From: Cloacibacillus sp.
GTDB lineage: Bacteria > Synergistota > Synergistia > Synergistales > Synergistaceae
Reading direction: 5' to 3'
Assembly: GCA_036655895.1 (NCBI GenBank)
Contig: JAVVPF010000001.1
Location: 159,057 to 223,056 of the forward strand
DNA length: 64,000 nucleotides
Below the pieces are notes generated by a model that worked only from the letters and a program-made list of their open reading frames with translations, made no database searches and had not been told where the DNA came from. Of this stretch, positions 16,626-25,483 are shown piece by piece. Within the stretch, counting starts at the first letter, position 1. Every line of letters starts with the position of its first letter. The position numbers and the translations under genes are program-made.

Positions 16626-17222
16626 TTAGCCTTCGATCATGAAGCGCGCGTAGCGGCGGACGATGATGTTTTCGCCGATTTTTGCGATGTTTTCAATGAC
16701 GAGATCCTTGATCTTCACTTCGGGGTCACGCACGTATTTCTGCTCCATGAGGCAGTTTTCCTCATAGAATTTGTTGATGCGGCCTTCGGCGATCTTTTCG
16801 AGCATCTTTTCAGGCTTGCCCTCTTCGCGGGCCTGAGCAATGATGACCTGCTTTTCATGCTCGATGATGTCCGCGGGGACCTCTTCAGGGGTGATGTAAG
16901 TGGGGTTTGAAGCGGCGATGTGCATCGCTATTTCATGGCCCAGCTTGTTGAACTCGTCTGTGCGCGCGACAAAGTCTGTCTCGCAGTCAAGTTCAAGAAG
17001 AACGGCAAGTTTCGCGTTGCTGTGGACGTAGGTGAACATTTTGCCCTGAGACGCTGTGCGCTCGGCCTTTTTGGCCGCTTTGGCGAGGCCCTTTTCGCGA
17101 AGATAATCGCAGGCCTTGTCCATGTCGCCGTCGCATTCGACAAGCGCCTTTTTGCAGTCCATCATTCCGACGGATGTGCGAGCGCGAAGTTCGGACACCA
17201 ATGCTGCTGTGATATTTGCCAT
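16626..17222 (-). CDS. tsf: elongation factor Ts
   Basis: EF-Ts exchanges GDP on EF-Tu. The 198-aa protein starts MANITAALVSELRARTSVGMMDCKKAL, with the TDFVAR motif in CETDFVARTDEF and the C-terminal helix after YARFMIEG. It is the short form (about 200 aa, one core subdomain) found in Thermotoga, Thermus and Synergistota relatives, not the 280-aa proteobacterial form. The start lies 1 bp after rpsB's stop; GGAG is inside the rpsB end. Confidence 0.97.
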   Translation of the reverse strand: MANITAALVSELRARTSVGMMDCKKALVECDGDMDKACDYLREKGLAKAAKKAERTASQGKMFTYVHSNAKLAVLLELDCETDFVARTDEFNKLGHEIAMHIAASNPTYITPEEVPADIIEHEKQVIIAQAREEGKPEKMLEKIAEGRINKFYEENCLMEQKYVRDPEVKIKDLVIENIAKIGENIIVRRYARFMIEG

Positions 17223-17223
17223 A

Positions 17224-18048
17224 TTAGTTAGTCTCCTTCCAGCCCTTCTGCTCCGCCAGCTCTTTTTCACGAACCTTTACCTCTTCAGCCGCTGAATCGT
17301 CCACTGCGGGCGCTTCTTCGGCGGGAGCGGCTTCGGGAAGAGCCTCTTCCTCAACGCGTGCGTCCTGACCCTGGCGGCCTTCGATGAAGGCGTTTGCCAT
17401 AAGTCCGACTACGAGTTCGATGGCGCGGATGGCGTCGTCGTTTCCGGGGATGGGGTAATCTACGACGTCGGGGTCGCAGTTTGTGTCAACGATTGCGATG
17501 ACGGGGATATCAAGCTTGTGCGCCTCAAGTACGGCGATCGTCTCACGGCGCGGGTCGATGATGAAGAGGGCGTCGGGGATGTCCTTCATCTCCTTGATGC
17601 CGGAGAGGTATTTTTCAAGCTTTTCACGCTCTTTGCGGAGCTGGATGATTTCTTTCTTGGGGTATCTGTTGATGCTGCCGTCCTCTTCCATCTGCTGAAG
17701 CTCGACCATGCGCTGCACGCGGCGGCGAATGGTGGCGAAGTTCGTAAGAAGGCCGCCCAGCCAGCGCTGGTTGATATAGAACTGGCCAGCTTTGAGAGCT
17801 TCGTCGCGGATGGGATCCTGCGCCTGACGCTTTGTTCCTACAAAGAGGATGCTGCCGCCCGACTTTGAAACTTCACGAACGAAGTCATAGGCCTTTTCAA
17901 GCCCTTTGACCGTCTTCTGAAGGTCGATTATGTAGATGCCATTGCGCTCTGTGAAGATGAACGGCTTCATCTTCGGGTTCCAGCGTCTTGTCTGATGTCC
18001 GAAATGGACGCCGCATTCAAGAAGCTGTTTCATACTTACTACTCCCAT
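17224..18048 (-). CDS. rpsB: 30S ribosomal protein S2
   Basis: The 274-aa protein starts [27 protein letters not shown]. It carries the S2 signatures [34 protein letters not shown] and [13 protein letters not shown] 30-40 residue acidic Ala/Glu-rich tail follows the conserved core. AGGAGGG is seven bases before the ATG. It heads the rpsB-tsf unit with its own promoter and about a 95-nt leader. Confidence 0.97.
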   Translation of the reverse strand: MGVVSMKQLLECGVHFGHQTRRWNPKMKPFIFTERNGIYIIDLQKTVKGLEKAYDFVREVSKSGGSILFVGTKRQAQDPIRDEALKAGQFYINQRWLGGLLTNFATIRRRVQRMVELQQMEEDGSINRYPKKEIIQLRKEREKLEKYLSGIKEMKDIPDALFIIDPRRETIAVLEAHKLDIPVIAIVDTNCDPDVVDYPIPGNDDAIRAIELVVGLMANAFIEGRQGQDARVEEEALPEAAPAEEAPAVDDSAAEEVKVREKELAEQKGWKETN

Positions 18049-18144
18049 GTGAATCCCTCCTGTTTTTTCCTCCAGACGCTTCATCCGAAACGAGCCCGCA
18101 TTGGGGAACCTCATTTACGTCAGCGACTGTGCGTGGTTTACACC
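18049..18144 (-). promoter_or_regulatory. rpsB 5' leader with inverted repeat, possible S2 autoregulatory site
   Basis: The transcript leader begins with GGGAAC (18145-18150 side), pairing with GTTCCC (18104-18109) 40 bases later, before a GC-rich second hairpin region. S2 represses its own mRNA through leader structures in several bacteria. I infer a similar role only from position and the pairing. Confidence 0.35.
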
Positions 18145-18151
18145 GTTCCCA

Positions 18152-18180
18152 AGTATATCATGCGAACTGTATAAAAACAA
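18152..18180 (-). promoter_or_regulatory. promoter of rpsB
   Basis: Minus strand TTGTTT (18175-18180), 17 bases, TATACT (18152-18157). It overlaps no upstream gene except for running up to the panF stop. Confidence 0.7.
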
Positions 18181-18181
18181 C

Positions 18182-19669
18182 CTACGATTCTATCTCAAAT
18201 TCCTTGAGGCGCTCTGCGCTCTCCTCTTTACCAAACAGGCTGCCGACGATGAAGACGACTATCGCTATTGCGAGCGTAGGCACTATGGCCGTCGTGCCGC
18301 CCACGCTCACCTTTGAAATGGTGAAGTAAAAGAACGAAGCGGTCCCGCATATCATGGACAATATCACTCCTGTAGAGTTTGCGCGGCGCCAATAGAGGCC
18401 GAATAACGTCGGGCAGAAAAATACCGCCTCCAGCCCTCCGAAAGCAAAAAGATTTATCCATACAAGCAGCGACGGCGGCCTCATCGCGGCGAAAAAGACG
18501 AGCACGCCGACCACTCCCGTGACGATGAGGCTCATTCCGCGGATTTTTGAAGGAGAAAGGCGCGCCGCATCGTTTTTAGCGACGTAATGAAAATAAATGT
18601 CCTTTACGATGGCGGCGGAGCACATGATGAGCATCGAATCGACCGTGGACATGATGGCAGCAAGCGGACCTGCGATGAATATGCCGGCCCAGAACGGCGA
18701 CATCAGGCGAACTGTAAGAGTAGGAACGGCAAGGTCGCCCACCGCGATATCGGGAATGACCGCGCGCCCCATCGCGCCTACGAGATGCATCGCGAGCATC
18801 GTGAAGCCCACGACGAACGTCCCGATGATCATTGCGTTGTGCATCGAGCGCGAGTCCTTATAGCCGAGGCATTTCTGCGTAGTCTGCGGAAGGCCCAGGA
18901 TGCCGACGCCGACAAGCACCCAGAAGGAAAGGATGAACGGCTTCGGGATGGCGTTGCCGCCTCCGGTCGGGGTAAGAAGCTGCGGGTCTATCGAGTAGAG
19001 CGTCCTCATGATGTTCTCCACTCCACCGCCCGCCGAAATCACTGCGTAAAGGATGGCGACGGAGGCAAAGAGCATCATGATGCCCTGAATGGTGTCCGTC
19101 AAAACTACGGCGCGAAAGCCGCCGATGGTCGTATAGATTATGACCGTCAGGCCGAATATCAAAAGCCCCGTCTGATAGGAATAACCGGTTATGGATTCAA
19201 AGAGCCGCGCGCCTCCTATGAACTGCGCCAGCATAGAGGCCATGAAAAAGACAAGCAGCGCGACGGATGCCAAGATGACGACGGCGTCGCTGCTGTACCT
19301 CGCGCGCAGAAAATCCGTGATGGTGACCGCGTGAGTACGGCGCGCGATAAGCGCAAAACGTTTGCCCAGCACTCCAAGCGTCAGAAAGGCGGTAGGCACC
19401 TGTATCATGGACAGAAGTATCCACCCAAGCCCCACGTTATAGGCGACGCCCGGGCCGCCCACAAAGCTGCTTGCGCTCGTATAGGTCGTGATTATCGCCA
19501 TAGCGAGCACGAAGCCGCCCATTGAACGGCTGCCGATGAAATATTCTTCCATGAAGCCGGCTGTGTCGGTCCTCTTTCCGGCCGAACGGCTGGCCCACGC
19601 GGCAACGCCCATAATGAGCGCAAAATAAAGAACGAGCGGGATTATCATCCCAAGTCTGTTAATAATCAT
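18182..19669 (-). CDS. panF: sodium/pantothenate symporter PanF
   Basis: A 495-aa sodium:solute symporter with about 13 hydrophobic segments. Family motifs include SASSFVGGPGVAYNVGLGWILLSM, RYSSDAVVILAS, GGFRAVVLTDTIQG and GPLAAIMSTVDSMLIM. The PanF subgroup is supported by the YhdT partner directly upstream, an arrangement known from enterobacteria, and by overall similarity in the GILGLPQTTQKCLGYKD region. It imports pantothenate with Na+ for CoA synthesis. It overlaps the yhdT end by 4 bp. Confidence 0.88.
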   Translation of the reverse strand: MIINRLGMIIPLVLYFALIMGVAAWASRSAGKRTDTAGFMEEYFIGSRSMGGFVLAMAIITTYTSASSFVGGPGVAYNVGLGWILLSMIQVPTAFLTLGVLGKRFALIARRTHAVTITDFLRARYSSDAVVILASVALLVFFMASMLAQFIGGARLFESITGYSYQTGLLIFGLTVIIYTTIGGFRAVVLTDTIQGIMMLFASVAILYAVISAGGGVENIMRTLYSIDPQLLTPTGGGNAIPKPFILSFWVLVGVGILGLPQTTQKCLGYKDSRSMHNAMIIGTFVVGFTMLAMHLVGAMGRAVIPDIAVGDLAVPTLTVRLMSPFWAGIFIAGPLAAIMSTVDSMLIMCSAAIVKDIYFHYVAKNDAARLSPSKIRGMSLIVTGVVGVLVFFAAMRPPSLLVWINLFAFGGLEAVFFCPTLFGLYWRRANSTGVILSMICGTASFFYFTISKVSVGGTTAIVPTLAIAIVVFIVGSLFGKEESAERLKEFEIES

Positions 19670-19932
19670 TTCTTCTCCTCATGGTCGTCCTGGATAGAAA
19701 GATCCTTGAACATCATCCTGATTGCGGCCCACAGCAGAAAAGAAATGCCGATATAGCCGACGATGCAGCTATAAAAGAACCATTCAGGGAAGCCAAAGAT
19801 ATAGTTGTACTCCGCCGGGTCGTCGCCAAAACCATAAGCGGTGACGTACCACCAGGCAAAGAATAAAAGATAGAGCCCGACAATGATGAACGTTTCTTTT
19901 TTCGTAGTCTTCAAAAATCCTTTAGAAGCCAA
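19666..19932 (-). CDS. yhdT: YhdT family membrane protein (PanF partner)
   Basis: An 88-aa protein with two hydrophobic helices (TFIIVGLYLLFFAWWYVTAY and WFFYSCIVGYIGISFLLWAAI) and the DDPAEYNYIFGFPEWFF loop characteristic of the DUF997/YhdT family. Its role beside PanF is not defined biochemically. I place the start at TTG 19932, where GGAGG lies eight bases upstream; a further in-frame TTG at 19950 would put that site inside the gene. Confidence 0.85.
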   Translation of the reverse strand: MASKGFLKTTKKETFIIVGLYLLFFAWWYVTAYGFGDDPAEYNYIFGFPEWFFYSCIVGYIGISFLLWAAIRMMFKDLSIQDDHEEKK

Positions 19933-19977
19933 TGTGCAGCCCTCCAGCAATGTGCCGTAATGTTCCTATGGCGCAAC

Positions 19978-20006
19978 AGTATAGTACATTTAGATAAAAT
20001 CAACAA
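19978..20006 (-). promoter_or_regulatory. promoter of yhdT-panF
   Basis: Minus strand TTGTTG (20001-20006), 17 bases, TATACT (19978-19983), about 45 bases before the yhdT start. Confidence 0.6.
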
Positions 20007-20069
20007 TATTAGTAAAGTTTTTTCTTCCTCCCGCCTCAAAATCAAAAGAGTTTTAATTAGAACTGCCGC

Positions 20070-20097
20070 TTGAAAAGTTTAGGAAATCGGGTATAAT
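20070..20097 (+). promoter_or_regulatory. promoter of tRNA-Ser(CGA)
   Basis: TTGAAA (20070-20075), 16 bases, TATAAT (20092-20097); the tRNA begins 22 bases later. Confidence 0.75.
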
Positions 20098-20118
20098 GCA
20101 TTACGTCCTTCAGTGCGG

Positions 20119-20211
20119 GGAGGGGTGGCCGAGTGGTCGAAGGCGGGCGACTCGAAATCGTCTTAGCGGTGCTGAGCCGCTACGTGGGTTCAAATCCCAC
20201 CTTCTCCGCCA
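20119..20211 (+). tRNA. tRNA-Ser (anticodon CGA)
   Basis: The acceptor GGAGGGG pairs with CTTCTCC before an encoded GCCA. The D-arm is TGGCCGAGTGGTCGAAGG, the anticodon loop CTCGAAA, a long class II variable arm (TTAGCGGTGCTGAGCCGCTACG) is present, and the T-arm is GGGTTCAAATCCC. It reads UCG. Confidence 0.96.
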
Positions 20212-20222
20212 ACGCATACACA

Positions 20223-20257
20223 AGCCTTGCGGGCGCAATGTCCGCGAGGCTTTTTTG
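20223..20257 (+). terminator. terminator of tRNA-Ser(CGA)
   Basis: AAGCCTTGCGGGC and GTCCGCGAGGCTT form a long stem with a short loop (GCAAT), followed by TTTT. Confidence 0.85.
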
Positions 20258-20347
20258 TAAACTTAACTTGCAGCTTTTTCTTTGGTGGAATTATTTTCGG
20301 CCCTTTTAAAATTTCTTAAAATTTCCAGCGCCAGCATCGCGGACAAA

Positions 20348-20376
20348 TTGACTGAATTGAAACTTGACTCTATTAT
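20348..20376 (+). promoter_or_regulatory. promoter of the first hybrid kinase
   Basis: TTGACT (20348-20353), 17 bases, TATTAT (20371-20376). A leader of about 105 nt follows before the ATG at 20490. Nothing else is seen in the 230-bp gap after the tRNA terminator. Confidence 0.6.
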
Positions 20377-20489
20377 TGAGCGAGGCCTTCTCATATTATT
20401 TGATGCGACAGGCGCAGGCCGGCGGTTTTCACAAATCGTCTGCCGTGATGCGTAAAGGCCGATAATATCTTTGTCGGGAGGCAGAGCGG

Positions 20490-23400
20490 ATGCAGGATAA
20501 AAATATTATTCTCATTACGGATGATAGCTCTGACAACAAATCTCTGCTGTCAAGCGCTTTTTCGGACAGCTTTACGACCGTGGAGGCCACGGGCCGCGAA
20601 AAGGCGGCGGCGTTCATAGAGGCCAATGCAAAGCGCATTGCGGTCGTCCTGCTCCGCTACTTGCCGCAAACTACAGATGCTCCCGCCCTTTTAAAATGGC
20701 TCTCGACCGGCAAATACGCTGGCCTTCCCGTCATCGCGCTCTCAGATGACGCGGCAGACGAACTTTCGGCGCTCCGCGGCGGCGCGTGGGATTTTATAGC
20801 GATGCCGGCGTCGTCCGAAGTGATACGGGCGCGCGTCGACAACCTCCTTGCCAGATACGGCTATATAAAGGAACAGGCCTCCGTAAAAGAACTTGAAATG
20901 GCCAACCTGAAGATGGACAGCCTTATAAACAGCATACCTGGAGGCATAGCCATCTACAGGCTGGACGACGGCTTTAAGACGATATATTTCTCCGACGGAG
21001 TGGCGCAGCTGAGCGGCTACACGCGCGAGGAATACGCGCAGTGGATAAAGAACGACGCGGCCGACGCGGTCTACAAGGGCGACAGAGACCGCCTTTACAC
21101 CGGTGCTATAGAGGCGCTGCGCGTCGGAGAGACTATAGACGAGACGTACCGCATCTATCATAAAGACGGGAGCCTCGTCTGGGTGCATCTTACCGGAATG
21201 CCTATAGGAGAGGAAGAGGGACATATAATCGTCTACGCCGTCTTTCAGAGCGCGTCGCGGCAGTCGCAGCTTTACAGCGAGCTGCTGGACCAGTCAAACG
21301 AAGGCATCTACGCCTGCGACATCGCAACCCACGAACTGCTCTATCTGAATAAAAAAGCATCCGAGCTGCTGCACACCCCTGCAACTCCGCTTGTAGACAA
21401 AAAATGCTACTCCTATCTCTTCAACAGAACAAAGCCGTGCAGTTTCTGCAAGATAGATAAAATGAGACACGACAGTTTCCTTGAACGCGAATTTACCTAC
21501 CCAAGGGACGCGCGCACGTACAGGCTGATGGGAAAGCTGATGCAGTGGAACAAGATAACGGCGCACGTCGAGTATGTGACGGACATCACCGAAAGAAAAA
21601 CCGCGGAACAGCAGAACGCCGCGCTTTTAAAACAGCTTGCCTCGGTCATCGAACACGTCCCGGGCGGCATGTGCCTCTACCGTCACGACGGCAAAAAAAT
21701 TATCCCTGTGGTCCACAATCAGGCCTTTTACGACATCTTCGGCTATTCGGAAGACAACCTGCAAATGGTCAATCAAGAAGCCAGCTTTCTTAACGTCCAT
21801 CCTGATGATATGCGAAAACTCAAACATCTTATCGCTGGGGCGTTAAAAAATGGCGGCAGCCTGCGCCACACCTACCGCGTCTACAACGACGCGCTTAAAA
21901 AATATATATGGGTCTACCTAAACGCCGTCTCCATACCTCAGCCGAACGGAACGCAGCTCATATACGCAAGCTACACCGACGTCACCGACGAACGCACGGC
22001 GCAGAACCGTCTGCACGACACGCAGCTGCTTCTGTCGGCCGCACTGCGCAACGCGCGGATCACGGTGTGGGAATACGACCTCGAAAAAAAACAGATAACA
22101 CAATCCGTAGAGGCGCAGGACAGACAGGGTTTCGGCGTCACGATAGAAAATGTTCCCGAGTCTTTGATAGAGTGCGGCTACGTACATCCTGATTCCGCCT
22201 CCGACTATCGCGCCTTCTACCGCGAGGCGGCGAAGGGCGCGCCGCGCGCCGTGATGGATGTGCGGGTGCGCGCAAAGGGCGACAAGGATTACTGGTGGAA
22301 GAGGATAATCTACATACCAGTCTTTGACGGCGCCGGCAAGCATTTACGGTCAATAGGGACGGCGCTCGACGTCACAGAGCTGAAGCTTCAGGAAAGCCAG
22401 TACGCGGCTCTTGAGACGCTGAAAAACGTGACAAAGCACGGAGTAATGCTCAATGTTACAAAAAATACGGCGGACGTAAGAGGAGCGGCCACGGACAGCG
22501 ACATGGACGGTGGCATCACCTCCATTGACAAATTTTTCGCCCGCGCGCGGCTGCGGATCGTGGACGAAAAGATGCGCGCCGGCTTTGACGCGATTTTTAC
22601 GCGGGAAAACATACTTCAGGCTTACGCCTCCGGCAAGACAGAGGCCTCGTGCGAGGGGTTGTGCAACTTTGGAGACGGACGCGCCAGGTATACTGAATTC
22701 AAGCTGCGTCTCACGAGGGATCCGCAGACTGGAGACATCATAGGCTTCACCTACCTGAACGACATACACGCCAGCAAAACGGTGCAGGAGATGATAAGCG
22801 GCGTCATCGACCTTGCCTACGACTATATCGTGGCTATACGGCTAGAAGACGACAGCTTTACGGCCTACGCCAGCAGAAGCTACTATTACGAAGGCTTTGA
22901 ACGAAGCGGATATTACACTCCCGAACAGGAGCGCTGGCTGCATTCGTGCACCGCTCCAGAAAATTGGGCAAGCCTTACCGCAAGCCTCGCGCTCGACAAC
23001 GTCATGCGCATGCTGGACGCGGAACAAACTTACTCAATATATATGGAAATCAGCGACAGAAAAGGTTTCCTCCGGCGCAAAAAACTGACCTTCTCATATA
23101 TGGACGACAGAAAAGAATTCATCCTCATGACGAGGGCTGACGTGACAGAGCAGTACAACAGACAGCTGAAGGCGAACCGGGAACTTTCAATGGCGCTTGA
23201 AATAGCGGAAGGCGCCAATACGGCGAAAACGGAATTTCTCTCCAAAATGAGCCATGACATGCGCACGCCGATGAACGCCGTAATAGGACTCGCGGAACTG
23301 GCTCGCGACGCCTCTTCGCTTGCCGAATGCCGCGACTACCTGCACCAGATCTCCACCTCCGGCAAATATCTGCTTTCGATAATCAACGACGTGCTGGAAA

Positions 23401-24353
23401 TGAGCAGGATAGAAAGCAGAAGCATAGAACTGCACCCCACCGTCGTCTACATGCCTGACTTCATAAGAGACACGGCCTCTATCGTGCTCCCCGACATCAT
23501 TAAAAAAGGCATATCCTTCGAGATACGACAGAACGACCTCACCGCGCTTTACATGCGCGTCGACACCACCTACATACAGCAGGTGCTCGTCAACCTCCTT
23601 TCAAACGCTATAAAATTCACACCGCAGGGAGGCCGTATAGAGCTTATAATAGAAAACCTGTCGGAAAAGGAACACCGCGTCATAAACCGCATCACAGTAA
23701 AAGACACTGGGATAGGCATCAGCGAAGAATTTCTTCCGAAGGTCTTCCTGCCCTTCGAGCAGGAAGATTCTACAAACGACGACGGGCGTATGGGTACAGG
23801 GCTGGGGCTTTCAATAGTAAAGAATATTGTTGAGAGAATGGACGGCGAGGTTTACGTGCGCAGCAAAAAAGGCGAAGGCACCACTTTCGTCGTAGAGTGG
23901 ACGCTTGACTCCGTACCGCAGGAGGAATATGCTCCAAAAGAAGACCCGAAAGCCGGCGTACAGGGCGACATCAACGGCAGGCGCGTGCTGCTTTGCGAAG
24001 ACCATCCGCTGAACAGGGCGATCGCGGCAAAGCTGCTGGAAAAAAAGGGCGTCGTCGTCGAATTTGCCGAAAACGGCAAAATAGCCGTAGAAAAATTCAC
24101 CAGCCGCCCAGCCGGATATTACGACGCCATCCTGATGGATATACGGATGCCGGTCATGGACGGCCTTGAAGCGGCGCAGGCCATCCGCGCGCAGGAAAGG
24201 CACGATTCTCAGACCGTGCCGATAATCGCAATCACGGCCAACGCCTTCGAGGAAGACAGGCGCAAGAGCATAGCCTGCGGTATGAACGCACACCTGGCAA
24301 AACCCATAGAGCCTCAAAAGCTCTACGAGACGCTGGCCCGGCTGCTCGGATGA
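20490..24353 (+). CDS. giant soluble hybrid histidine kinase: pseudo-receiver, multiple PAS, HisKA, HATPase, receiver
   Basis: 1287 aa, no membrane segment. Residues 1-125 form a receiver fold lacking the phosphorylated Asp (R56 in VVLLRYL) and the conserved Lys (M105 in FIAMPAS). At least four PAS modules follow (about 140-645). The second has a three-cysteine motif (C306, C317, C320; KPCSFCK). A more diverged sensory stretch runs to about 885. The kinase has H922 (SHDMRTPMNAVIG), N-box NLLSNAIKFTPQGG and GTGLGLSIV; the C-terminal receiver has D1217 (LMDIRMPVMDG). It should sense a cytoplasmic ligand or redox state and relay phosphate internally. No output protein is adjacent; a related kinase and a solo receiver occur at 34-39 kb. 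GGGAGG lies eight bases before the ATG. Confidence 0.9.
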   Translation: MQDKNIILITDDSSDNKSLLSSAFSDSFTTVEATGREKAAAFIEANAKRIAVVLLRYLPQTTDAPALLKWLSTGKYAGLPVIALSDDAADELSALRGGAWDFIAMPASSEVIRARVDNLLARYGYIKEQASVKELEMANLKMDSLINSIPGGIAIYRLDDGFKTIYFSDGVAQLSGYTREEYAQWIKNDAADAVYKGDRDRLYTGAIEALRVGETIDETYRIYHKDGSLVWVHLTGMPIGEEEGHIIVYAVFQSASRQSQLYSELLDQSNEGIYACDIATHELLYLNKKASELLHTPATPLVDKKCYSYLFNRTKPCSFCKIDKMRHDSFLEREFTYPRDARTYRLMGKLMQWNKITAHVEYVTDITERKTAEQQNAALLKQLASVIEHVPGGMCLYRHDGKKIIPVVHNQAFYDIFGYSEDNLQMVNQEASFLNVHPDDMRKLKHLIAGALKNGGSLRHTYRVYNDALKKYIWVYLNAVSIPQPNGTQLIYASYTDVTDERTAQNRLHDTQLLLSAALRNARITVWEYDLEKKQITQSVEAQDRQGFGVTIENVPESLIECGYVHPDSASDYRAFYREAAKGAPRAVMDVRVRAKGDKDYWWKRIIYIPVFDGAGKHLRSIGTALDVTELKLQESQYAALETLKNVTKHGVMLNVTKNTADVRGAATDSDMDGGITSIDKFFARARLRIVDEKMRAGFDAIFTRENILQAYASGKTEASCEGLCNFGDGRARYTEFKLRLTRDPQTGDIIGFTYLNDIHASKTVQEMISGVIDLAYDYIVAIRLEDDSFTAYASRSYYYEGFERSGYYTPEQERWLHSCTAPENWASLTASLALDNVMRMLDAEQTYSIYMEISDRKGFLRRKKLTFSYMDDRKEFILMTRADVTEQYNRQLKANRELSMALEIAEGANTAKTEFLSKMSHDMRTPMNAVIGLAELARDASSLAECRDYLHQISTSGKYLLSIINDVLEMSRIESRSIELHPTVVYMPDFIRDTASIVLPDIIKKGISFEIRQNDLTALYMRVDTTYIQQVLVNLLSNAIKFTPQGGRIELIIENLSEKEHRVINRITVKDTGIGISEEFLPKVFLPFEQEDSTNDDGRMGTGLGLSIVKNIVERMDGEVYVRSKKGEGTTFVVEWTLDSVPQEEYAPKEDPKAGVQGDINGRRVLLCEDHPLNRAIAAKLLEKKGVVVEFAENGKIAVEKFTSRPAGYYDAILMDIRMPVMDGLEAAQAIRAQERHDSQTVPIIAITANAFEEDRRKSIACGMNAHLAKPIEPQKLYETLARLLG

Positions 24354-24437
24354 CCGTTGCCGCCTAATTTATACAAAGCGCCGCGCTAAACCAAACGCTT
24401 CATACTAAGCCTATTTATAAAAAAGGATTGATAGGAC

Positions 24438-24614
24438 ATGGAAATAAAAATGCATATCTTGATTGTCGCCACTTTTATCGTTTCGTTTCTCGCAGCCGCG
24501 TTATGCCAATGGCAGATCAGCGTCATCCACTGGCTGGTCGTCTGCGTTTCCGGGCTTGCCTCAATTTTGTCGCTTGCGATACTTGTGATAGAAAGAAAGA
24601 ACAAGAGCAACTAA
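24438..24614 (+). CDS. small two-helix membrane protein, function unknown
   Basis: A 58-aa frame (MEIKMHILIVATFIVSFLAA...) encodes two hydrophobic helices, about 5-24 and 30-51, separated by a short loop. It ends in a basic tail ERKNKSN, suggesting both ends are cytoplasmic. AAGGA lies ten bases before the ATG. It follows the hybrid kinase by 84 bp and is closed by a strong hairpin, so it may be cotranscribed with the kinase. A longer frame over the same bases (24428-24688) has no hydrophobic or family features, and I prefer this one. No family recognised. Confidence 0.55.
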   Translation: MEIKMHILIVATFIVSFLAAALCQWQISVIHWLVVCVSGLASILSLAILVIERKNKSN

Positions 24615-24646
24615 AGAGGCGCCGCCTCGAATATAGGAAGAGAAAA

Positions 24647-24685
24647 GGAGCCGGAGAAAAATTTTCTCTGGCTCCTGTATTTTCG
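24647..24685. terminator. bidirectional terminator hairpin
   Basis: GGAGCCGGAGAAAA and TTTTCTCTGGCTCC form a 14-bp stem with one G-T pair and almost no loop, followed by TGTATTTT on plus. It separates the kinase/small-protein unit from the convergent tRNA-Ser(GGA). Confidence 0.75.
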
Positions 24686-24690
24686 TAAAA

Positions 24691-24782
24691 TGGCGGAGAG
24701 GATGGGATTTGAACCCATGGAAGAGTTTGACCCCTTCACTCACTTTCCAGGCGAGCTCCTTCGACCGCTCAGACACCTCTCC
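24691..24782 (-). tRNA. tRNA-Ser (anticodon GGA)
   Basis: Acceptor GGAGAGG/CCTCTCC with encoded GCCA, anticodon loop CTGGAAA, long class II variable arm, and T-arm GGGTTCAAATCCC. It reads UCC/UCU. Confidence 0.95.
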
Positions 24783-24800
24783 GCGTAACCGACGTGGAGC

Positions 24801-24829
24801 ATTATAACCTATCGCGCCGACTATGTCAA
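24801..24829 (-). promoter_or_regulatory. promoter of tRNA-Ser(GGA)
   Basis: Minus strand TTGACA (24824-24829), 17 bases, TATAAT (24801-24806): full consensus. Confidence 0.85.
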
Positions 24830-24863
24830 AAAATGATTCATTTTGGGAGGCATTATTACGGCA

Positions 24864-25349
24864 TTATTTTAGTTCAGAAAAAACGCCTTTAACAAGCGCT
24901 ACAAAAACAACAAGCGCTCCGGTTATAAGGTAGAGGTCGGCAAGATTGACGGCAAGTCCGCTCGGGAAAAATCCACTAAAGAACTGGCCGTTCAAAAAAG
25001 GCAGCGGCATCCAGTCTACAACGTGGCAATAAATAATCCTGTCCGCCAAGTTGCCAACGGCGCCCGCAAGCATCGCAGCCACTCCGGCAAGAAGCGGCAT
25101 CGGACGCCGGCGCATTGTAAAGATCATAAATAAAAGAAATATCGCGGCGGCTAAATTCAAAAATATGAGCAAGCGCGGCTCAGAACCGGTCAGCATACCA
25201 AAAGAGACACCGCTGTTGCGGCTCACCCGCGCAAAGAAAGAGATGGCGGCAAGCTTTGTAATGCGGTCAGCCGCAACAAGCGCACAAAAAAAACAAAAGA
25301 GCGAAAGTAGTTTTTTATTTTTTATCCACTCTGCCACGTGCGCGACCAT
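24864..25349 (-). CDS. lspA: lipoprotein signal peptidase LspA
   Basis: LspA cuts the signal peptide of diacylated prolipoproteins in the inner membrane. The 161-aa form from ATG 25349 has four hydrophobic helices. The aspartyl-protease motifs are GAVGNLADRIIYCHVVDW and NLADLYLITGA, and the NSGVSFGML loop is present. The first catalytic Asp lies in GNLADR, the second in NLADL. GAGG is five bases before this ATG. The frame is open for another 47 codons to 25490, but that segment has no LspA similarity, so I exclude it. Confidence 0.9.
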   Translation of the reverse strand: MVAHVAEWIKNKKLLSLFCFFCALVAADRITKLAAISFFARVSRNSGVSFGMLTGSEPRLLIFLNLAAAIFLLFMIFTMRRRPMPLLAGVAAMLAGAVGNLADRIIYCHVVDWMPLPFLNGQFFSGFFPSGLAVNLADLYLITGALVVFVALVKGVFSELK

Positions 25350-25483
25350 GAACGCCTCTTCCCTTCCAGCAGCCACAAATGCGCCGCACAATGCGCGCTC
25401 GGCGCCCAAGTCGAAAAGGCCAGCAAAAGTTGACTTTCGCATAGCCTTTGCGTATTCTTTAAAGGAGGATGAGCCAGCCTCTA

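Noticed and set aside
18587..19525. Long plus-strand open frame (312 aa) opposite panF
   Set aside because: Composition is Arg/His/Asp-rich without any domain, and the opposite strand encodes a clear sodium symporter; it is a GC-rich shadow.
24428..24688. 86-codon plus frame over the small membrane gene
   Set aside because: It starts at a TTG with no ribosome site, is rich in Arg/Cys without pattern and runs through the terminator hairpin; the 58-aa frame is more protein-like.
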